Source: Marinimicrobium hydrolyticum
Lineage (GTDB): Bacteria > Pseudomonadota > Gammaproteobacteria > Pseudomonadales > Cellvibrionaceae
Assembly (NCBI RefSeq): GCF_030848505.1
Contig: NZ_JAVDDU010000009.1
Location: forward strand, 1 to 64,000
DNA length: 64,000 bases
Direction: 5' to 3'
Positions within the stretch are counted from its first letter, which is position 1. The number at the start of each line of letters is the position of its first letter. Made by a program: the position numbers and the translations under genes. Below are positions 8,649 through 19,500 of the stretch, piece after piece. The notes below the pieces were generated by a model. That model saw only the letters and a program-made list of their open reading frames with translations, searched no databases and was not told where the DNA came from.

Positions 8649-10694
8649 TTAGGGTGCAACCTCTTCCGGGTCTACACGCATGCGCTCTAGCCGCTCGGCG
8701 ACCTCCGGTGACATGGATTCCTGAAAGCGAATTCCGTCAATGTGCTCAGCCAGAAATCGCTCCGTCTCAGCCAGTGCGGCCATGTTGTTGTCCGAGACGG
8801 CAAAGCCATGACCTTCATCCGGCGCTACGAGATAGGCCACCGGCAAATTGTTTTCATGCAAAGCCGCCACAATTTGATCCGACTCGGCCTGTTTGACTCG
8901 CGGGTCATTGGCGCCGTGAATGACCAACAACGGCGCATTGATTTGATCAGCCGAATACAAAGGCGACTGACGTATCAATTGCTGGCGCCCTTCCTCCGTG
9001 GTGGGGTCTCCCACGCGCCGGTGTAAGGTGGTTCGGAATGCCTCCCAGTATGGGGGGACGGTTTCAATCAGTGTGATCAAGTTAGACGGCCCCACGAGGG
9101 ATACGCCTGCGGCATAAACCTCCGGAGTAAAAGCCAGGCCCGCCAGAGTGGCATAGCCGCCGTAGGAGGCGCCCATTATGGCCACCCGATTTGGGTCGGC
9201 GATGCCCTGCTCCACCAGATATTTAACGCCCCAAGTGATGTCGTCCTGCATTTCGTCGCCCCAGGCCAGGTTGCCGGCGTCGAGAAACTCCTTGCCGAAA
9301 CCGGCGGAGCCCCGGAAGTTCGGCTGCAGCACGGCGAAGCCCCGATTGGCAAAAAACTGAGCGTAACTGTTGTACCCCCAGTGATCACGTACCCAAGGGC
9401 CACCGTGCGGAACAACAATCAGCGGCAAGGAATCTTGATTGCGCCCCACAGGCAGGGTGAGATAGGCGGGAATGGTCAGGCCATCAGAGGATGCGTATTC
9501 AATGGGTTTCATGGACGCTAGCCATTCCCGAGGCAACTCCTCCCTAACCCGGTACTGGAACGCGAGGGTTCGGTCATCCCGATCAAAAAGGTAAATCTCT
9601 CCGGGCTCGGTATCGGCGCTGGCGCTCACCAACCAGCGACGCTCATCGCGGGTGCGGGAGTTGATACGGATTTCCCGATTGGGGAATTGCTCTTGCAGCC
9701 AGGTAAAGTCGGTCTCCCAACGATCGTTACGCCAGTAGACGCGCTGCTTGTCTTCCACGTAGAAAGTCGCCAGAAGTTCATCGGTCACTGAGGAAAACAT
9801 TACTCTGGAGAGGTCGACGCTCTGCTCGGGATCTTCTTCTATTAGCGTTTCTTCACCAGACTGCAGATCAAGCAGCGTCAACCGTTGAAAGTTAGCATCG
9901 TCGCCACGGTTGGTGACCAGATACGCGTGCTCCCCGTCCGAGTGAAAGTATTGGACGCTACAGCTTTCAAAGATGCCGCACTGGTAAATCAGCGTTAGCT
10001 CGTCGCCGTCCACACGTAAGATCTCCGTACTGCCGTCCTGAGGGCTGCGGGTGGCAGTGCGCAGATTACCCTGCGGGTCGAAGCTGACGCCGGTAATACG
10101 ATCGGTGTTTTCCAACACCAACTCTAGCTCACCGGTGGAGATGGTTAACCGGTAGACGTCGTGCCAGGAAGGGTCGCGATCGTTCAGGCCGATGTAGAGG
10201 GTGTCCGGCCGTTCTCTAGGGGCGCCGTAGATGAATGCACGCACACCGGATAGGCCGGTCAGATTGCGCGCTGGCGGTACGGTGGTGTCAGGTGCGGGAG
10301 GCTCACTGGGATCGACGGCATACACATTGAAATTTTCGTCACCGCCGTCGTCACGCACGTACAACAGGTAGCGGCCGTCCCAACTCCAAAAGTAACCGGC
10401 GATGGGCCGATCCGTTTCAGCGGTCACCGGCCGAGCTTGGTCGAATGAGTCTTCTGCACCCTTGACCCAGATATTGCGCATACCCAGGTATGGCCGAATG
10501 AAGGCGATGAACTCGCCATCGGGAGACACTTGAGTGTTGGCAATGTCCGGGTCATCAAACAGCAGCTCCCGGTCCATTAACGGTGGTGGTTCAGCGCCCT
10601 GTTCTGTGGTGGCGCAGCCCAGCATACCCAGAATCAACGCGCTGAGGACCGCACCCACTCCCCATCGAATACTCAAGAATGTACGCACTTTCAT
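8649..10694 (-). CDS. S9-family (prolyl oligopeptidase/acylaminoacyl-type) peptidase lipoprotein
   Basis: 681 aa. The start is placed at ATG 10694 because AGGGAG lies six bases upstream; ATG 10700 is also in frame but sits directly on that site. Lipoprotein signal with lipobox LGMLGC. Residues about 40-420 are a seven-bladed beta-propeller-like region (DPDIANTQVSPDGEFIAF). The C-terminal alpha/beta hydrolase has nucleophile Ser in GASYGGYA (about 506), Asp in HGANDPRV (about 595) and His in DEGHGF (about 627), a complete triad. The family cleaves short peptides. Its place at the head of a TRAP operon suggests release of amino acids or small peptides in the periplasm for uptake. Confidence 0.9.
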   Translation of the reverse strand: MKVRTFLSIRWGVGAVLSALILGMLGCATTEQGAEPPPLMDRELLFDDPDIANTQVSPDGEFIAFIRPYLGMRNIWVKGAEDSFDQARPVTAETDRPIAGYFWSWDGRYLLYVRDDGGDENFNVYAVDPSEPPAPDTTVPPARNLTGLSGVRAFIYGAPRERPDTLYIGLNDRDPSWHDVYRLTISTGELELVLENTDRITGVSFDPQGNLRTATRSPQDGSTEILRVDGDELTLIYQCGIFESCSVQYFHSDGEHAYLVTNRGDDANFQRLTLLDLQSGEETLIEEDPEQSVDLSRVMFSSVTDELLATFYVEDKQRVYWRNDRWETDFTWLQEQFPNREIRINSRTRDERRWLVSASADTEPGEIYLFDRDDRTLAFQYRVREELPREWLASMKPIEYASSDGLTIPAYLTLPVGRNQDSLPLIVVPHGGPWVRDHWGYNSYAQFFANRGFAVLQPNFRGSAGFGKEFLDAGNLAWGDEMQDDITWGVKYLVEQGIADPNRVAIMGASYGGYATLAGLAFTPEVYAAGVSLVGPSNLITLIETVPPYWEAFRTTLHRRVGDPTTEEGRQQLIRQSPLYSADQINAPLLVIHGANDPRVKQAESDQIVAALHENNLPVAYLVAPDEGHGFAVSDNNMAALAETERFLAEHIDGIRFQESMSPEVAERLERMRVDPEEVAP

Positions 10695-10788
10695 GCTCAT
10701 CTCCCTGTAGAGGTCTTGCTGTTAGAATGCTGCGGTTGCAGCGCAGTTTCTGACTTTGTAAGCAGCAATCCGCCGCAAGTTTGGTTCT

Positions 10789-12183
10789 TTAATTGTTTGC
10801 CGCCAACCGGTAACTACCGTGCACCCGAGTCACGCCCTGGGGCTCATGCAATTCACTGATGGAAAACACCAGCCGCGAAGCACCATTCACCACCAGAGCT
10901 GACTCCCGGCCGCGCACCTTGACGCCGGCCATGTCCAGCCGACTATGGGCGGCCGAAATTCCCACCTCTCCGGCGAGGGTCCCATTGGTTATTTTGACCG
11001 CTGAGCCCGTAGCCTTTAAGGCGACATCCTCAGATTCAACCGTGACATTTAAGAATGTGGCTTCACTGCTGACCAATTCTATTTGTTGGGCGTGGATATC
11101 TTCAAGATGGATCCCCCGGCAATTGATCAGCCTAACAGTTCGGTAGTGGCCCCGGTAGCGTACGCCGTTCAAGCCCCGGCAAGTGAGATCCTCCAAAGGT
11201 CCCTCGAACGCGGCCGCTTCTTGCCTGGGCAGACGATTGCCCGTCAAAAAATCCATCACATCTTGATTAAATTTAACGCTGCGCGCCATAGGCACATGGC
11301 CAGTGCCGTCAAATATGAGCAGTTCCGAATCTGGAATTTGCGCCCTTAACAGCCGGCCGGTGCGCAGCGGTGCCACGGGATCTTCGCTTCCCCATACAAT
11401 CAATGTCGGTACTGAAATCTGATTTAGGACGCCATTAAAATTTTCATCGATCAGAGCCAGTGCCGCATTGCTGTTGGGGCTATCCTTTAGCACGGCGTTC
11501 CAGACGGTGTCGCTCTGCAGCAGCTCACGCGGACCGGGCAACTGATTGGCCAAGTCCAAAACTTTACCGCTTAAACGCCGAAGCCGGTACTCGGCGTGTT
11601 GGCGCACGGAGTCCGGCAGAGGCTCGAGATTGAGCGAATTCTCGGATCGATGATGTAAAAAAGCCGAGCGCTCCAAAACCCCCGCCACGCTGACCAATAC
11701 CAAGTTATCAAGCAGATCGGGAAAACTACTGGCGAAGCGCAGTGCCACAGCGCCGCCCATGGAGTGCCCAATCAAAGAGACTTGTTCACGCCCCGTTTGC
11801 TCATACAACCAATGCAGTAACCGCGCGTACTGGGTGGGCGAATAACGTCCGCTGGATTTATCGGAATAACCAAAGCCGGGCAGATCCATGGCAATGACAT
11901 GGTAGCTCTGAGCCAACACAGGCATGACTTTTTTCCAGTCCTGATAGCCATTCTGCCCCAACCCATGAACCAGGATCACGGTCTGCGAGTGTTCGTGACC
12001 GGCCTCGACCACCAACATGCGGCCGTTGAAAACGGGCTCCTTAACATAGCCCGCTTGCCAACCGGAGGGTAGCTCGCCCGAAACAGGGCTGGCCTCCGCC
12101 AAAAACAAATCGCTTAATTTGGCCGCAGCAAACCCCGGAAAAACCAGGCTCACCAGAAGGCACAACCACGCTATGTATCTCAC
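10789..12183 (-). CDS. Exported alpha/beta hydrolase with beta-helix-like C-terminal extension
   Basis: 464 aa. Signal peptide residues 1-21 (MRYIAWLCLLVSLVFPGFAAA). The hydrolase domain covers about 40-330: oxyanion motif HGLGQNG, nucleophile elbow GHSMGG, acid in GSEDPVAP and His in GTGHVPM, so a full Ser-Asp-His triad. From about residue 345 to the end the sequence changes to short repeating strands (CRGLNGVRYRGHYRTVRLIN, HLEDIHAQQIELVSSEATFL and similar), which reads as three to five coils of a right-handed beta-helix. This tail is not part of the usual 270-300 residue hydrolase. Substrate unknown: esterase, lipase or acyl hydrolase. It stands alone, 66 bp from ybhN. Confidence 0.8.
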   Translation of the reverse strand: MRYIAWLCLLVSLVFPGFAAAKLSDLFLAEASPVSGELPSGWQAGYVKEPVFNGRMLVVEAGHEHSQTVILVHGLGQNGYQDWKKVMPVLAQSYHVIAMDLPGFGYSDKSSGRYSPTQYARLLHWLYEQTGREQVSLIGHSMGGAVALRFASSFPDLLDNLVLVSVAGVLERSAFLHHRSENSLNLEPLPDSVRQHAEYRLRRLSGKVLDLANQLPGPRELLQSDTVWNAVLKDSPNSNAALALIDENFNGVLNQISVPTLIVWGSEDPVAPLRTGRLLRAQIPDSELLIFDGTGHVPMARSVKFNQDVMDFLTGNRLPRQEAAAFEGPLEDLTCRGLNGVRYRGHYRTVRLINCRGIHLEDIHAQQIELVSSEATFLNVTVESEDVALKATGSAVKITNGTLAGEVGISAAHSRLDMAGVKVRGRESALVVNGASRLVFSISELHEPQGVTRVHGSYRLAANN

Positions 12184-12248
12184 ACCATTGCTCCACGCCT
12201 AACTTCAACCGCAATCGATACTACACCAACTGGCGGCAAAGTGAACGG

Positions 12249-13241
12249 TTAGGCATGGCTGTTTTGTTTTTTCTTGGCGGTAATCTCAAATCCGGCGTAC
12301 AGGATAACGGCGATAAAAAGTGGCAAAAGATAGAACACGGCTCGGTACGCAATCAGCGCTGCAAACAGCATGGCGGGAGGAACTTGATCAGCCAGCAAAG
12401 CGATAAACACCGCCTCCAGGACGCCCAAGGCGCCAGGAATGTGCGCAATGATGCCGGCTATAGCGCTTACCAGTAGAACGCCCAAAAGCTCAAAGTAGCC
12501 AACCTCCGTATGCAAAAAACTGAACATGATGGCGCCCATCAACATCCAGTGCGCACTGGCCACTACTAGCTGTACCGTCGCCAGACGCACCGTCGGCAAC
12601 ACGATGTTCTGCCCCCGGATACTCCATGAACGGGTCTTAGCGAAGTGACAGAGGATAAAGTAGCCAAGGACTACCGCTAAAAATAAACCGCCAAGTAGCC
12701 GCAAGAACGCCGTACTGATCACCCAGTTGGCGGGCATAGAAAGGCTTCCGGACGCAAACACCAGGCCCGCCAAAAAGATATACCCCAACCAATTGGTGCT
12801 CAACGTAACACCAATAATGCGGGTCACGTCAGTCTTGCTCACGCCGCGCTGAGTGTACATACGATAGCGAAATCCCACGCTGCCGATTAATGCGCCCAGG
12901 TTTAAAGTGAACGCGCAGCTCACGAACGCAATCATCATCATGCGGATTTTCGATATCCGGCTTTTGATATAGAGACGACCAAAAAGATCGTATGAGGAGT
13001 AAACCAGATAAGTGCTTAAGGCACAGGTGATACCGAGGAATATGGTCCACAAGGAGTAGTTTCTGAGCGTTTCGAATACTTCGCGCCAGTCCACCTCACG
13101 TGCATGGTGCACCAACAACCACAAGACCAAGCCAAGAAACCCAATGGCAAACACGTGCTTGAGATACGGCCATACCTTTTTGTAGATCTTGCGCAATTTA
13201 GCCAGGGTCTGGTTCTGCATTACGCTGCTCTGTGCCTCCAC
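12249..13241 (-). CDS. ybhN: YbhN-like membrane protein (LPG synthase TM / UPF0104 family)
   Basis: 330 aa with about eight membrane segments, matching the integral-membrane flippase-like module of the lysylphosphatidylglycerol synthase superfamily (SVGFRYRMYTQRGVSKTDVTRI; AHIPGALGVLEAVFIALL). The GTG at 13241 is used because GGAG lies eight bases upstream, inside the end of clsB; ATG 13220 is the alternative. It is the last gene of ybhP-clsB-ybhN, the order known from E. coli, which supports a role in membrane lipid handling. In E. coli ybhN has no firmly fixed biochemical activity. Confidence 0.88.
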   Translation of the reverse strand: MEAQSSVMQNQTLAKLRKIYKKVWPYLKHVFAIGFLGLVLWLLVHHAREVDWREVFETLRNYSLWTIFLGITCALSTYLVYSSYDLFGRLYIKSRISKIRMMMIAFVSCAFTLNLGALIGSVGFRYRMYTQRGVSKTDVTRIIGVTLSTNWLGYIFLAGLVFASGSLSMPANWVISTAFLRLLGGLFLAVVLGYFILCHFAKTRSWSIRGQNIVLPTVRLATVQLVVASAHWMLMGAIMFSFLHTEVGYFELLGVLLVSAIAGIIAHIPGALGVLEAVFIALLADQVPPAMLFAALIAYRAVFYLLPLFIAVILYAGFEITAKKKQNSHA

Positions 13242-13244
13242 GGA

Positions 13245-14465
13245 CTAAACTCCATCACCGGTATCACTTTTTGAAGACTGCGCCCTTCTGATCGCTAAAC
13301 CAACTTTTGATGAAAGTGGTGGAACCCACCCGGTCAGGCCAGGAAAGTGCCGCAGAAAATGATACACCAGGAAACTGGTAAAACCCTTGAGCATGGTCCG
13401 TCGGCGAATCCAGGATTGATCGATCTGCCGCACATAACTTTGGTCGATCAGGGCTTGAATTCGTGACTGTATAAGACTGTTAAACGCACGATCCCGTACA
13501 AAAACATTGGCTTCTAGGTTTAAGCACAAACTGAGCGGGTCGAGATTACTGGATCCAATGGTTGCCCACTCGTCGTCAAAGGCGGCAATCTTGGCGTGCA
13601 ACTGCCGCTCCCAGTATTCGTAAACATTCACTTCGGATTCTACGAGAAAGTCGTACAACAGCCTGGCGCCAAACTTGGCCAAAGGCGAACCGGGTTTGCC
13701 CTGAATGAGCAGGCAGACCTTCACCCCTCTACGCGCGGCATCACGCAAGCCCTTTAATAACCGATAGCCCGGAAAGAAATAGGGATTTGCCATTATGATG
13801 GTGTGTTTGGAGGCCCGAACTCGCTTTAGGTATTCATTTTCGATATTCGTTTTACATTTATTATTGTCCCGGCCCAAAAATCGAATCTTTGCCTCGCCTT
13901 TGACTGCCGGTTTTAAATCGTTTCTTAGCTCGGGAAACTGCACGTAACTCTGGCTGTAATGCTGGATCGCCTCGTGGATATAGGCCCTTATAGGAGCGAC
14001 GCCCGGCCCTATAATTTCGGCAGCATAATCCTGTTTGAAATCCGGCCCAAAATCGGACCTGTGGTTATGCGCGAGGTTTATTCCGCCGATAAACGCCACC
14101 GCACCATCGACCACCACCAGCTTTCGGTGCATTCGACGGAATATATTGGTACGAACCCGCAGCCATCGGGGTTGTGGGTGATAAATGTCGAATCGAATGC
14201 CCGCATCCCGAAGCTCATCGATAAAGGTTTGTGGCAAATAGTGAGACCCGTAGCCATCAACCAGTACCGACACCCAAACACCGCGCGCCGCGGCCCTCAA
14301 CAGGGCTTTCTGAACCTCTCTCCCTACAGGATCATCCAGCAGAATAAACGTTTCTAAGAGTACTTCTTTCTGTGAGCTATCAATGGCCTCAATCATTCTC
14401 GGAAAGAATTCATCACCATTCTCTAGCAAAGAGATGGTATTCCCTGAAGTCCAACCCGACGTCAT
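13245..14465 (-). CDS. clsB: Cardiolipin synthase B-type phospholipase D protein
   Basis: About 406 aa in the cytosol or at the inner membrane. ClsB condenses phosphatidylglycerol with another phospholipid to form cardiolipin or related lipids. Two HKD motifs are visible: HRKLVVVDGAVAFIGG in the first half, and LHAKIAAFDDEWATIGSSN in the second, both complete. The ATG at 14465 has GGAG eight bases upstream and overlaps the ybhP stop as ATGA, so the two are translationally coupled. Length and lack of N-terminal membrane helices fit ClsB rather than ClsA. Confidence 0.9.
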   Translation of the reverse strand: MTSGWTSGNTISLLENGDEFFPRMIEAIDSSQKEVLLETFILLDDPVGREVQKALLRAAARGVWVSVLVDGYGSHYLPQTFIDELRDAGIRFDIYHPQPRWLRVRTNIFRRMHRKLVVVDGAVAFIGGINLAHNHRSDFGPDFKQDYAAEIIGPGVAPIRAYIHEAIQHYSQSYVQFPELRNDLKPAVKGEAKIRFLGRDNNKCKTNIENEYLKRVRASKHTIIMANPYFFPGYRLLKGLRDAARRGVKVCLLIQGKPGSPLAKFGARLLYDFLVESEVNVYEYWERQLHAKIAAFDDEWATIGSSNLDPLSLCLNLEANVFVRDRAFNSLIQSRIQALIDQSYVRQIDQSWIRRRTMLKGFTSFLVYHFLRHFPGLTGWVPPLSSKVGLAIRRAQSSKSDTGDGV

Positions 14466-15217
14466 AGTATGATCTCCGCTGCCAATGGCGCGTGATCGGA
14501 TAAGTGCGACCACGGCCTGTTGGGTAGCCGAACGGGGCTAAAGTCCTTTACTCCCCGAACGTAAATTCTATCGAGTCTCAATAGCGGAAACAGCGCAGGA
14601 AACGTTTTTGGTGGCGCGCCATAGACGGCAGAAAAAACATCCGTCAATCCGCATTCAGCCATAACTGACTGCGCCTTCCCGAGCCAATCGTTAAAGTCGC
14701 CAGCGACGATCACGGGCTCATTTTTCGGAAGCGCCTCGATCAGATTGCATAACAGCGCCAACTGATGCTTTCTATGACCACCTCTCAAGCCTAAATGCAC
14801 ACAAATTGCGTGTAAGGTGATGTCGCTGTCGACGGTATCTAGTTGACAATGCAATAGACCACGTTTTTCCGTGAACTCGACGGAAACATCCACGTTCTGG
14901 TGACACACAATGGGAAACTTGGAAATCAAGGCGTTGCCATGATGCCCTTCTGGATAGACGGCGTTACGCCCGTAAGCATAATTGTGCCACATATCGTCGG
15001 CGAGAAATTCGTAGTGGGGAGCCTCGGGCCATTTCTTTGAGTGGCGCAAGGCGAATACTTCATGGGCGCCTAGTACTTCCTGAAGAAAAACGACATCCGC
15101 ACCCACAGTGCGCACAGCTTCACGTAACTCGGGAAGAACAAACTTACGGTTAAAATAGGTAAAACCCTTATGAGTGTTTACCGTTAGAACTCTGAGTTTT
15201 AAGGGATTCTCAATCAT
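14462..15217 (-). CDS. ybhP: Endonuclease/exonuclease/phosphatase family protein YbhP
   Basis: 251 aa from the ATG at 15217 (AGAAG six bases upstream); ATG 15238 is an alternative. The EEP fold is recognisable by VLTVNTHKGF, the Mg-binding Glu in LQEVLGAHE, GDFNDW, and the C-terminal SDHAPLAAEI. The sequence follows E. coli YbhP closely, including YEFLADDMW and YGRNAVYPEGHHGNALIS. The enzymatic substrate is not established in E. coli; a phosphodiesterase acting on lipid or nucleotide is the family expectation. First gene of the ybhP-clsB-ybhN operon and divergent from the RND efflux operon. Confidence 0.9.
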   Translation of the reverse strand: MIENPLKLRVLTVNTHKGFTYFNRKFVLPELREAVRTVGADVVFLQEVLGAHEVFALRHSKKWPEAPHYEFLADDMWHNYAYGRNAVYPEGHHGNALISKFPIVCHQNVDVSVEFTEKRGLLHCQLDTVDSDITLHAICVHLGLRGGHRKHQLALLCNLIEALPKNEPVIVAGDFNDWLGKAQSVMAECGLTDVFSAVYGAPPKTFPALFPLLRLDRIYVRGVKDFSPVRLPNRPWSHLSDHAPLAAEIIL

Positions 15218-15498
15218 AAGCACTTCTGTCGGTGTCATCACCTGAATTCAGCATCCTAGCTACGTGCGCCGCCCTGAAAAATGGGGACCGAGAGAGGCCA
15301 TACTAGCACGAATTATTTCGTCTCTCATAACACCGCGGCAGGGCTGCCTCTAACACGGGTTTCACGGAACGACAATTGCTTATTCAGTAAAGCATGGGTG
15401 GACTCATCACACGTTGAGCCTTTAGTATTTAAAAAGGCGCTCATGCGGTTTGCGCCAGACGACAGCCGAGTTCTTTCAAGAACACTGGGAATAGTCCT

Positions 15499-16596
15499 AT
15501 GTGCCGACCTCTCTATATTTGGAGAAGTAGCCCATTTTTTGTAGTTTTCATTGTATTGCTATCAGCCTGCGCGCCGGAGGAAGACGCTGATGAGACCCCG
15601 GACGCCACACCGGTTCTCTTAGAGCGCGCCCGGCTCGACACAGTGGTAGAAACTGAACGTTCCATCGGTCGTAGCGAGGCCTTCTCCGCACCCATTGTCG
15701 CGGCTCAAGTCGATGGCCAAGTCGAAGAGATCTTTCACGACATTGGCGACCAAGTTGAAGCGGGCACTGTACTGGCGAAGCTTGACGAAACCGATCACCA
15801 ATTAGAACTGGACGCCGCTCAGGCAGAAGCAGACGCCCTGAGTGCGCAACTCCAGCTCGCTGAACGCGAGTTAGAACGCTTGCAGCAGGTCGCCGAGGGA
15901 GAACATGTCAGTGAGTCTGAACTCGAAATGGCGCGCACGGAAGTCGCCGCTACGCGAGAACAACTAAAGTCGGCGCAAAGCCGCCGCGATGTGGCGCAAA
16001 GACGACTGCGTAAAACGGAAATTCTCGCGCCCATTGATGGACGCATCGACGAGCGTATGATTTCCGAAGGTAATTTTCTCGCAGCGGGGGCCGAAGCCTT
16101 TCGTATGGTTCCACAACGCAGCGGACGAGTCCCCCTACCCTTTCCCGAGCGCAACGCCAATCAACTTGAAGTGGGTTTTTCGGCTCGCTTGCGGCGCCTG
16201 CACGAGGACGATCGTTGGCTCGATGGGGAAGTGACGCGCCTTAGCCCCTCGGTGGGCGACGGAACTGGAGTCACTGCGGTGATTGAGTTCGATCCACCGG
16301 AGCATTGGCCAGCAGGAGCTCTGCTGGAAGGACTGGTAGAAGTTGATCGACGAGAGAACGCTGTTTTGGTGCCCAGCGAAAGCGTGGTGGCCAGGCCAGA
16401 GCGGCAAGTGATTTATGTATTTCCCGGCGAATCAGAAACCGGGCCTGTAGAGGAACGTGAAGTCGAGGTCGGTTACCGAACCCAAGAGCTGACCGAAATT
16501 TTAGAGGGAGTGAACGCGGATGAGCGCGTGGTCGTCGATGGCGCTCAGTACCTGAGTGATGGAACCGAGGTGCGCGTTCGGGAGGGCGATAGATGA
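15499..16596 (+). CDS. RND efflux periplasmic adaptor (membrane fusion protein) lipoprotein
   Basis: 365 aa. The signal ends in LLSAC, so it is a lipid-anchored adaptor of the AcrA/MexA type. The order is conventional: N-terminal beta strands with the lipoyl half-motif (APIVAAQVDGQVEEIFHDIGDQVEAG, split by the hairpin), an alpha-helical coiled-coil hairpin at about 95-165, the second lipoyl half (KTEILAPIDGRIDERMISEGNF), then beta-barrel and membrane-proximal domains. The 3' end overlaps the permease gene as ATGA. No outer-membrane factor gene is present, so it probably uses a TolC encoded elsewhere. Confidence 0.93.
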   Translation: MCRPLYIWRSSPFFVVFIVLLSACAPEEDADETPDATPVLLERARLDTVVETERSIGRSEAFSAPIVAAQVDGQVEEIFHDIGDQVEAGTVLAKLDETDHQLELDAAQAEADALSAQLQLAERELERLQQVAEGEHVSESELEMARTEVAATREQLKSAQSRRDVAQRRLRKTEILAPIDGRIDERMISEGNFLAAGAEAFRMVPQRSGRVPLPFPERNANQLEVGFSARLRRLHEDDRWLDGEVTRLSPSVGDGTGVTAVIEFDPPEHWPAGALLEGLVEVDRRENAVLVPSESVVARPERQVIYVFPGESETGPVEEREVEVGYRTQELTEILEGVNADERVVVDGAQYLSDGTEVRVREGDR

Positions 16597-19500
16597 CCTT
16601 ACCGGAGTTTTCCATCCGGCGGCATGTCATGGCCCTGATGATGAGCGCGATTCTGGTTCTGTTCGGCATCATCGGCTACAACGAGATCGGCAATGACCGC
16701 CTCCCAGATATAGACTTCCCCATTATTTCCATTCAAACCGCTCTGCCGGGAGCGGACCCCAATACCGTAGAAGCTAGCGTCACCCAGTTTATTGAACGGG
16801 CTGTGAACACTGTGCCGGGTATTGATAATGTCACGTCTAATTCATCCCCGGGAATTTCGGTAGTCAATGTCACTTTTGATCTGGATAAGGACATTGACGT
16901 CGCCTTTTCCGAAGTACAAACCCGCGTCAGCGAAGAAATTGCCAACCTGCCTGAAGACGCTGAAGCGCCGATTATCAATAAAGTTGAGGCAGACGCGCAG
17001 CCGGTAATGTGGCTGTCGGTCCAGGGTGATCGCGACGCCCAACAGCTGACCGATATTGCGCGCAATACCGTGCGACCATTGCTGGAGCAAATCCCCGGCG
17101 TCGGTGAAGTACAAGTGGGCGGTGGCCGCGAACGGCGCGTACGCATTGAGCTGGACGCGGACGCTATGAGCCGAGAGCAATTGACGGTTCAGGAGGTCAT
17201 GGCAGCCGTCGAGAGCGAGCATGTCATTGCACCCGGCGGTTTTCTCGTGGGTGGTCGCCAGGAGCGCATGGTTGATCTGGATCTGGAATACCACGACACG
17301 GACGAGCTGAACAATCTGATTGTGCTCGAAATGGATGGTCGGTTGGTGCGCCTGGGGGACGTTAGTGACATTGTCGACGGCTTGGAAGACTTTCGACAGC
17401 TGGCGCGCTTTCGCGGTGAGCCGACCGTCGGCCTGGGTGTAGTCAAAATCGCCGGGGCTAACACCGTCGCCATAGTTGAAGAGGTGCGCAATCGGCTGGA
17501 GACAGAGATTCGGCCCATGCTACCGGCTGGCGTTGAAGTCAATGTGGCTTCCGATCAGTCGGTGTTCATCAATAACTTGATTGACAACCTTGAGAACACA
17601 CTGCTGTTGGCCGTACTCCTGGCGGCATTGGTCATGTGGTTGTTCTTAAAAAGTTTGCGTTCCACGTTGATAATCTCCGCCGCCATACCGGTATCGCTCT
17701 TGTCCGTCATTGCGGTGATGTTTTTCGCTGGCTACACACTTAACGCCATGACCATGCTGGCCATTCTTCTGCTTATCGGCTTGGTGGTTGATGACGCCAT
17801 TGTGGTGCTGGAGAACATATGGCGCTATCGGGAAAAAGGCGAAAGCGACCCCTTTCAAGCGGCAGGCGATGGCGCCAACGAAGTATACACGCCGGTAATC
17901 GCTTCCTCCCTGTCGCTGATCGCCATTTTTGGTTCAGTGCTGTTTATGGAAGGTATCATTGGCCGATTCTTTGAATCCTTTGCCGTGGTTGTCGTGTTTG
18001 GGGTCGCCACCTCAACCTTTGTCGCCCTCACACTCATACCCATGCTCTGCTCGCGCTTTTTGCAACTACCCAAAAAACAGGGCCGTGTATCGCGGTATAT
18101 AGAAACCGCCTTTCAATGGCTCGACGACCACTACCGGGATCTACTCTCCTGGGTACTGACGCTGCGCGTCAAAGCGCTATTGGCCTGCGGCCTATTGTTT
18201 ATCGCCAGCTTCTGGTTACTGGGGCAACTGGGCGGCGAATTTGCGCCTGAGGAAGATGAAGGCCAATTTGTCGTCAGCATGCGCGCCCCGCTGGGCGTAT
18301 CCATTCACTACATGAACGAAAAACTGGCAGAAGTGGAACACATTCTTGGTGAGCAGGAGGAGATAGACACCTATTTTGCGGCCATCGGACTGGGTACAGG
18401 CGAGGTTAATGAGGCGATCGCCTTCGTGCGTCTCAAGCCTTGGGGGGATCGAGACGCAACGCAGCGGGAGATCATGACTCGCCTGAATCAAGCGTTCACC
18501 GACTTGACGGGCATACGCGTGTTCACCGCGTCTCCTGGACTCGTGGGAGGGCAACGGGGTGAACCACTGCAGTTTCATGTACGCGGCCCTGATCTGGATG
18601 AACTGTCGAATGTAGCCGATGAGTTCATGGAAAGGCTGTCCGCTGAAGAAGGTATGGGCGAAATCGATATGGAGCTGCGCTTAGAGCAACCGGATTTGCA
18701 ATTGATCGTGGACCGGGAGCGAGCCCGACTGATGGGGCTAAACACCAACGATATTGTCCAAGCGGTCAGCGTCTTCATCGGAGGCCTGGATATAGCGCGC
18801 TACGACGACGACTTTGGAGACGGCGAACGGGTCAGAATTCGCCTAAAGGGGCGTGAAGACCAATTCAATACCCCAGAAGACATTCAGCGCATCTGGGCGC
18901 GCAACGCCGACGGTGAACGCTTGCGCTTGGATTCTGTCGCTCATTTCGAAGAGGGCCACTCGCCCGCCGTCATCACCCGATTTGATTTGCAGTATTCCGC
19001 GCCCTTTTTTATCACGCCAGAGATGTCCCTGGCCGATGCCGTGGATTTCGTGCGCGCGCAGGCAAATGAAGTTCTACCCGGCGGTTTTAGTATATCCTTA
19101 GTGGGCGAGGCCGAAGAGTTTGAGCGCACGGTGCAAGCGGTTATTTTTGTCTTTGTGGTTTCAACCTTGCTGGTGTACATGGTACTGGCTAGTCAATTCA
19201 ACTCGTTTTTGCAGCCATTTATTATTATGCTAGCTATGCCGCTGGCGATCATGGGGGCGGTACTCGGCCTTTGGTTGACGGGCAATAACCTCAACATTTT
19301 TTCCATGATCGGCATGGTGCTACTGATTGGTGTGGTCACGAAAAATTCAATTTTGTTGATTGATCTGACGAACCAGTATCGACTAAAACAGAACCTGGGA
19401 ATTAATGAAGCGCTCAAAGCAGCCTGCCCGATACGTTTGCGCCCGGTGTTAATGACGTCGCTTACGTTGATCCTGGCAATGGTGCCCGCCGCCTTGGACA

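Noticed and set aside
15281-15544. Possible 87-codon gene before the RND adaptor
   Set aside because: No ribosome binding site or motif, and it runs into the adaptor lipoprotein signal in another frame.
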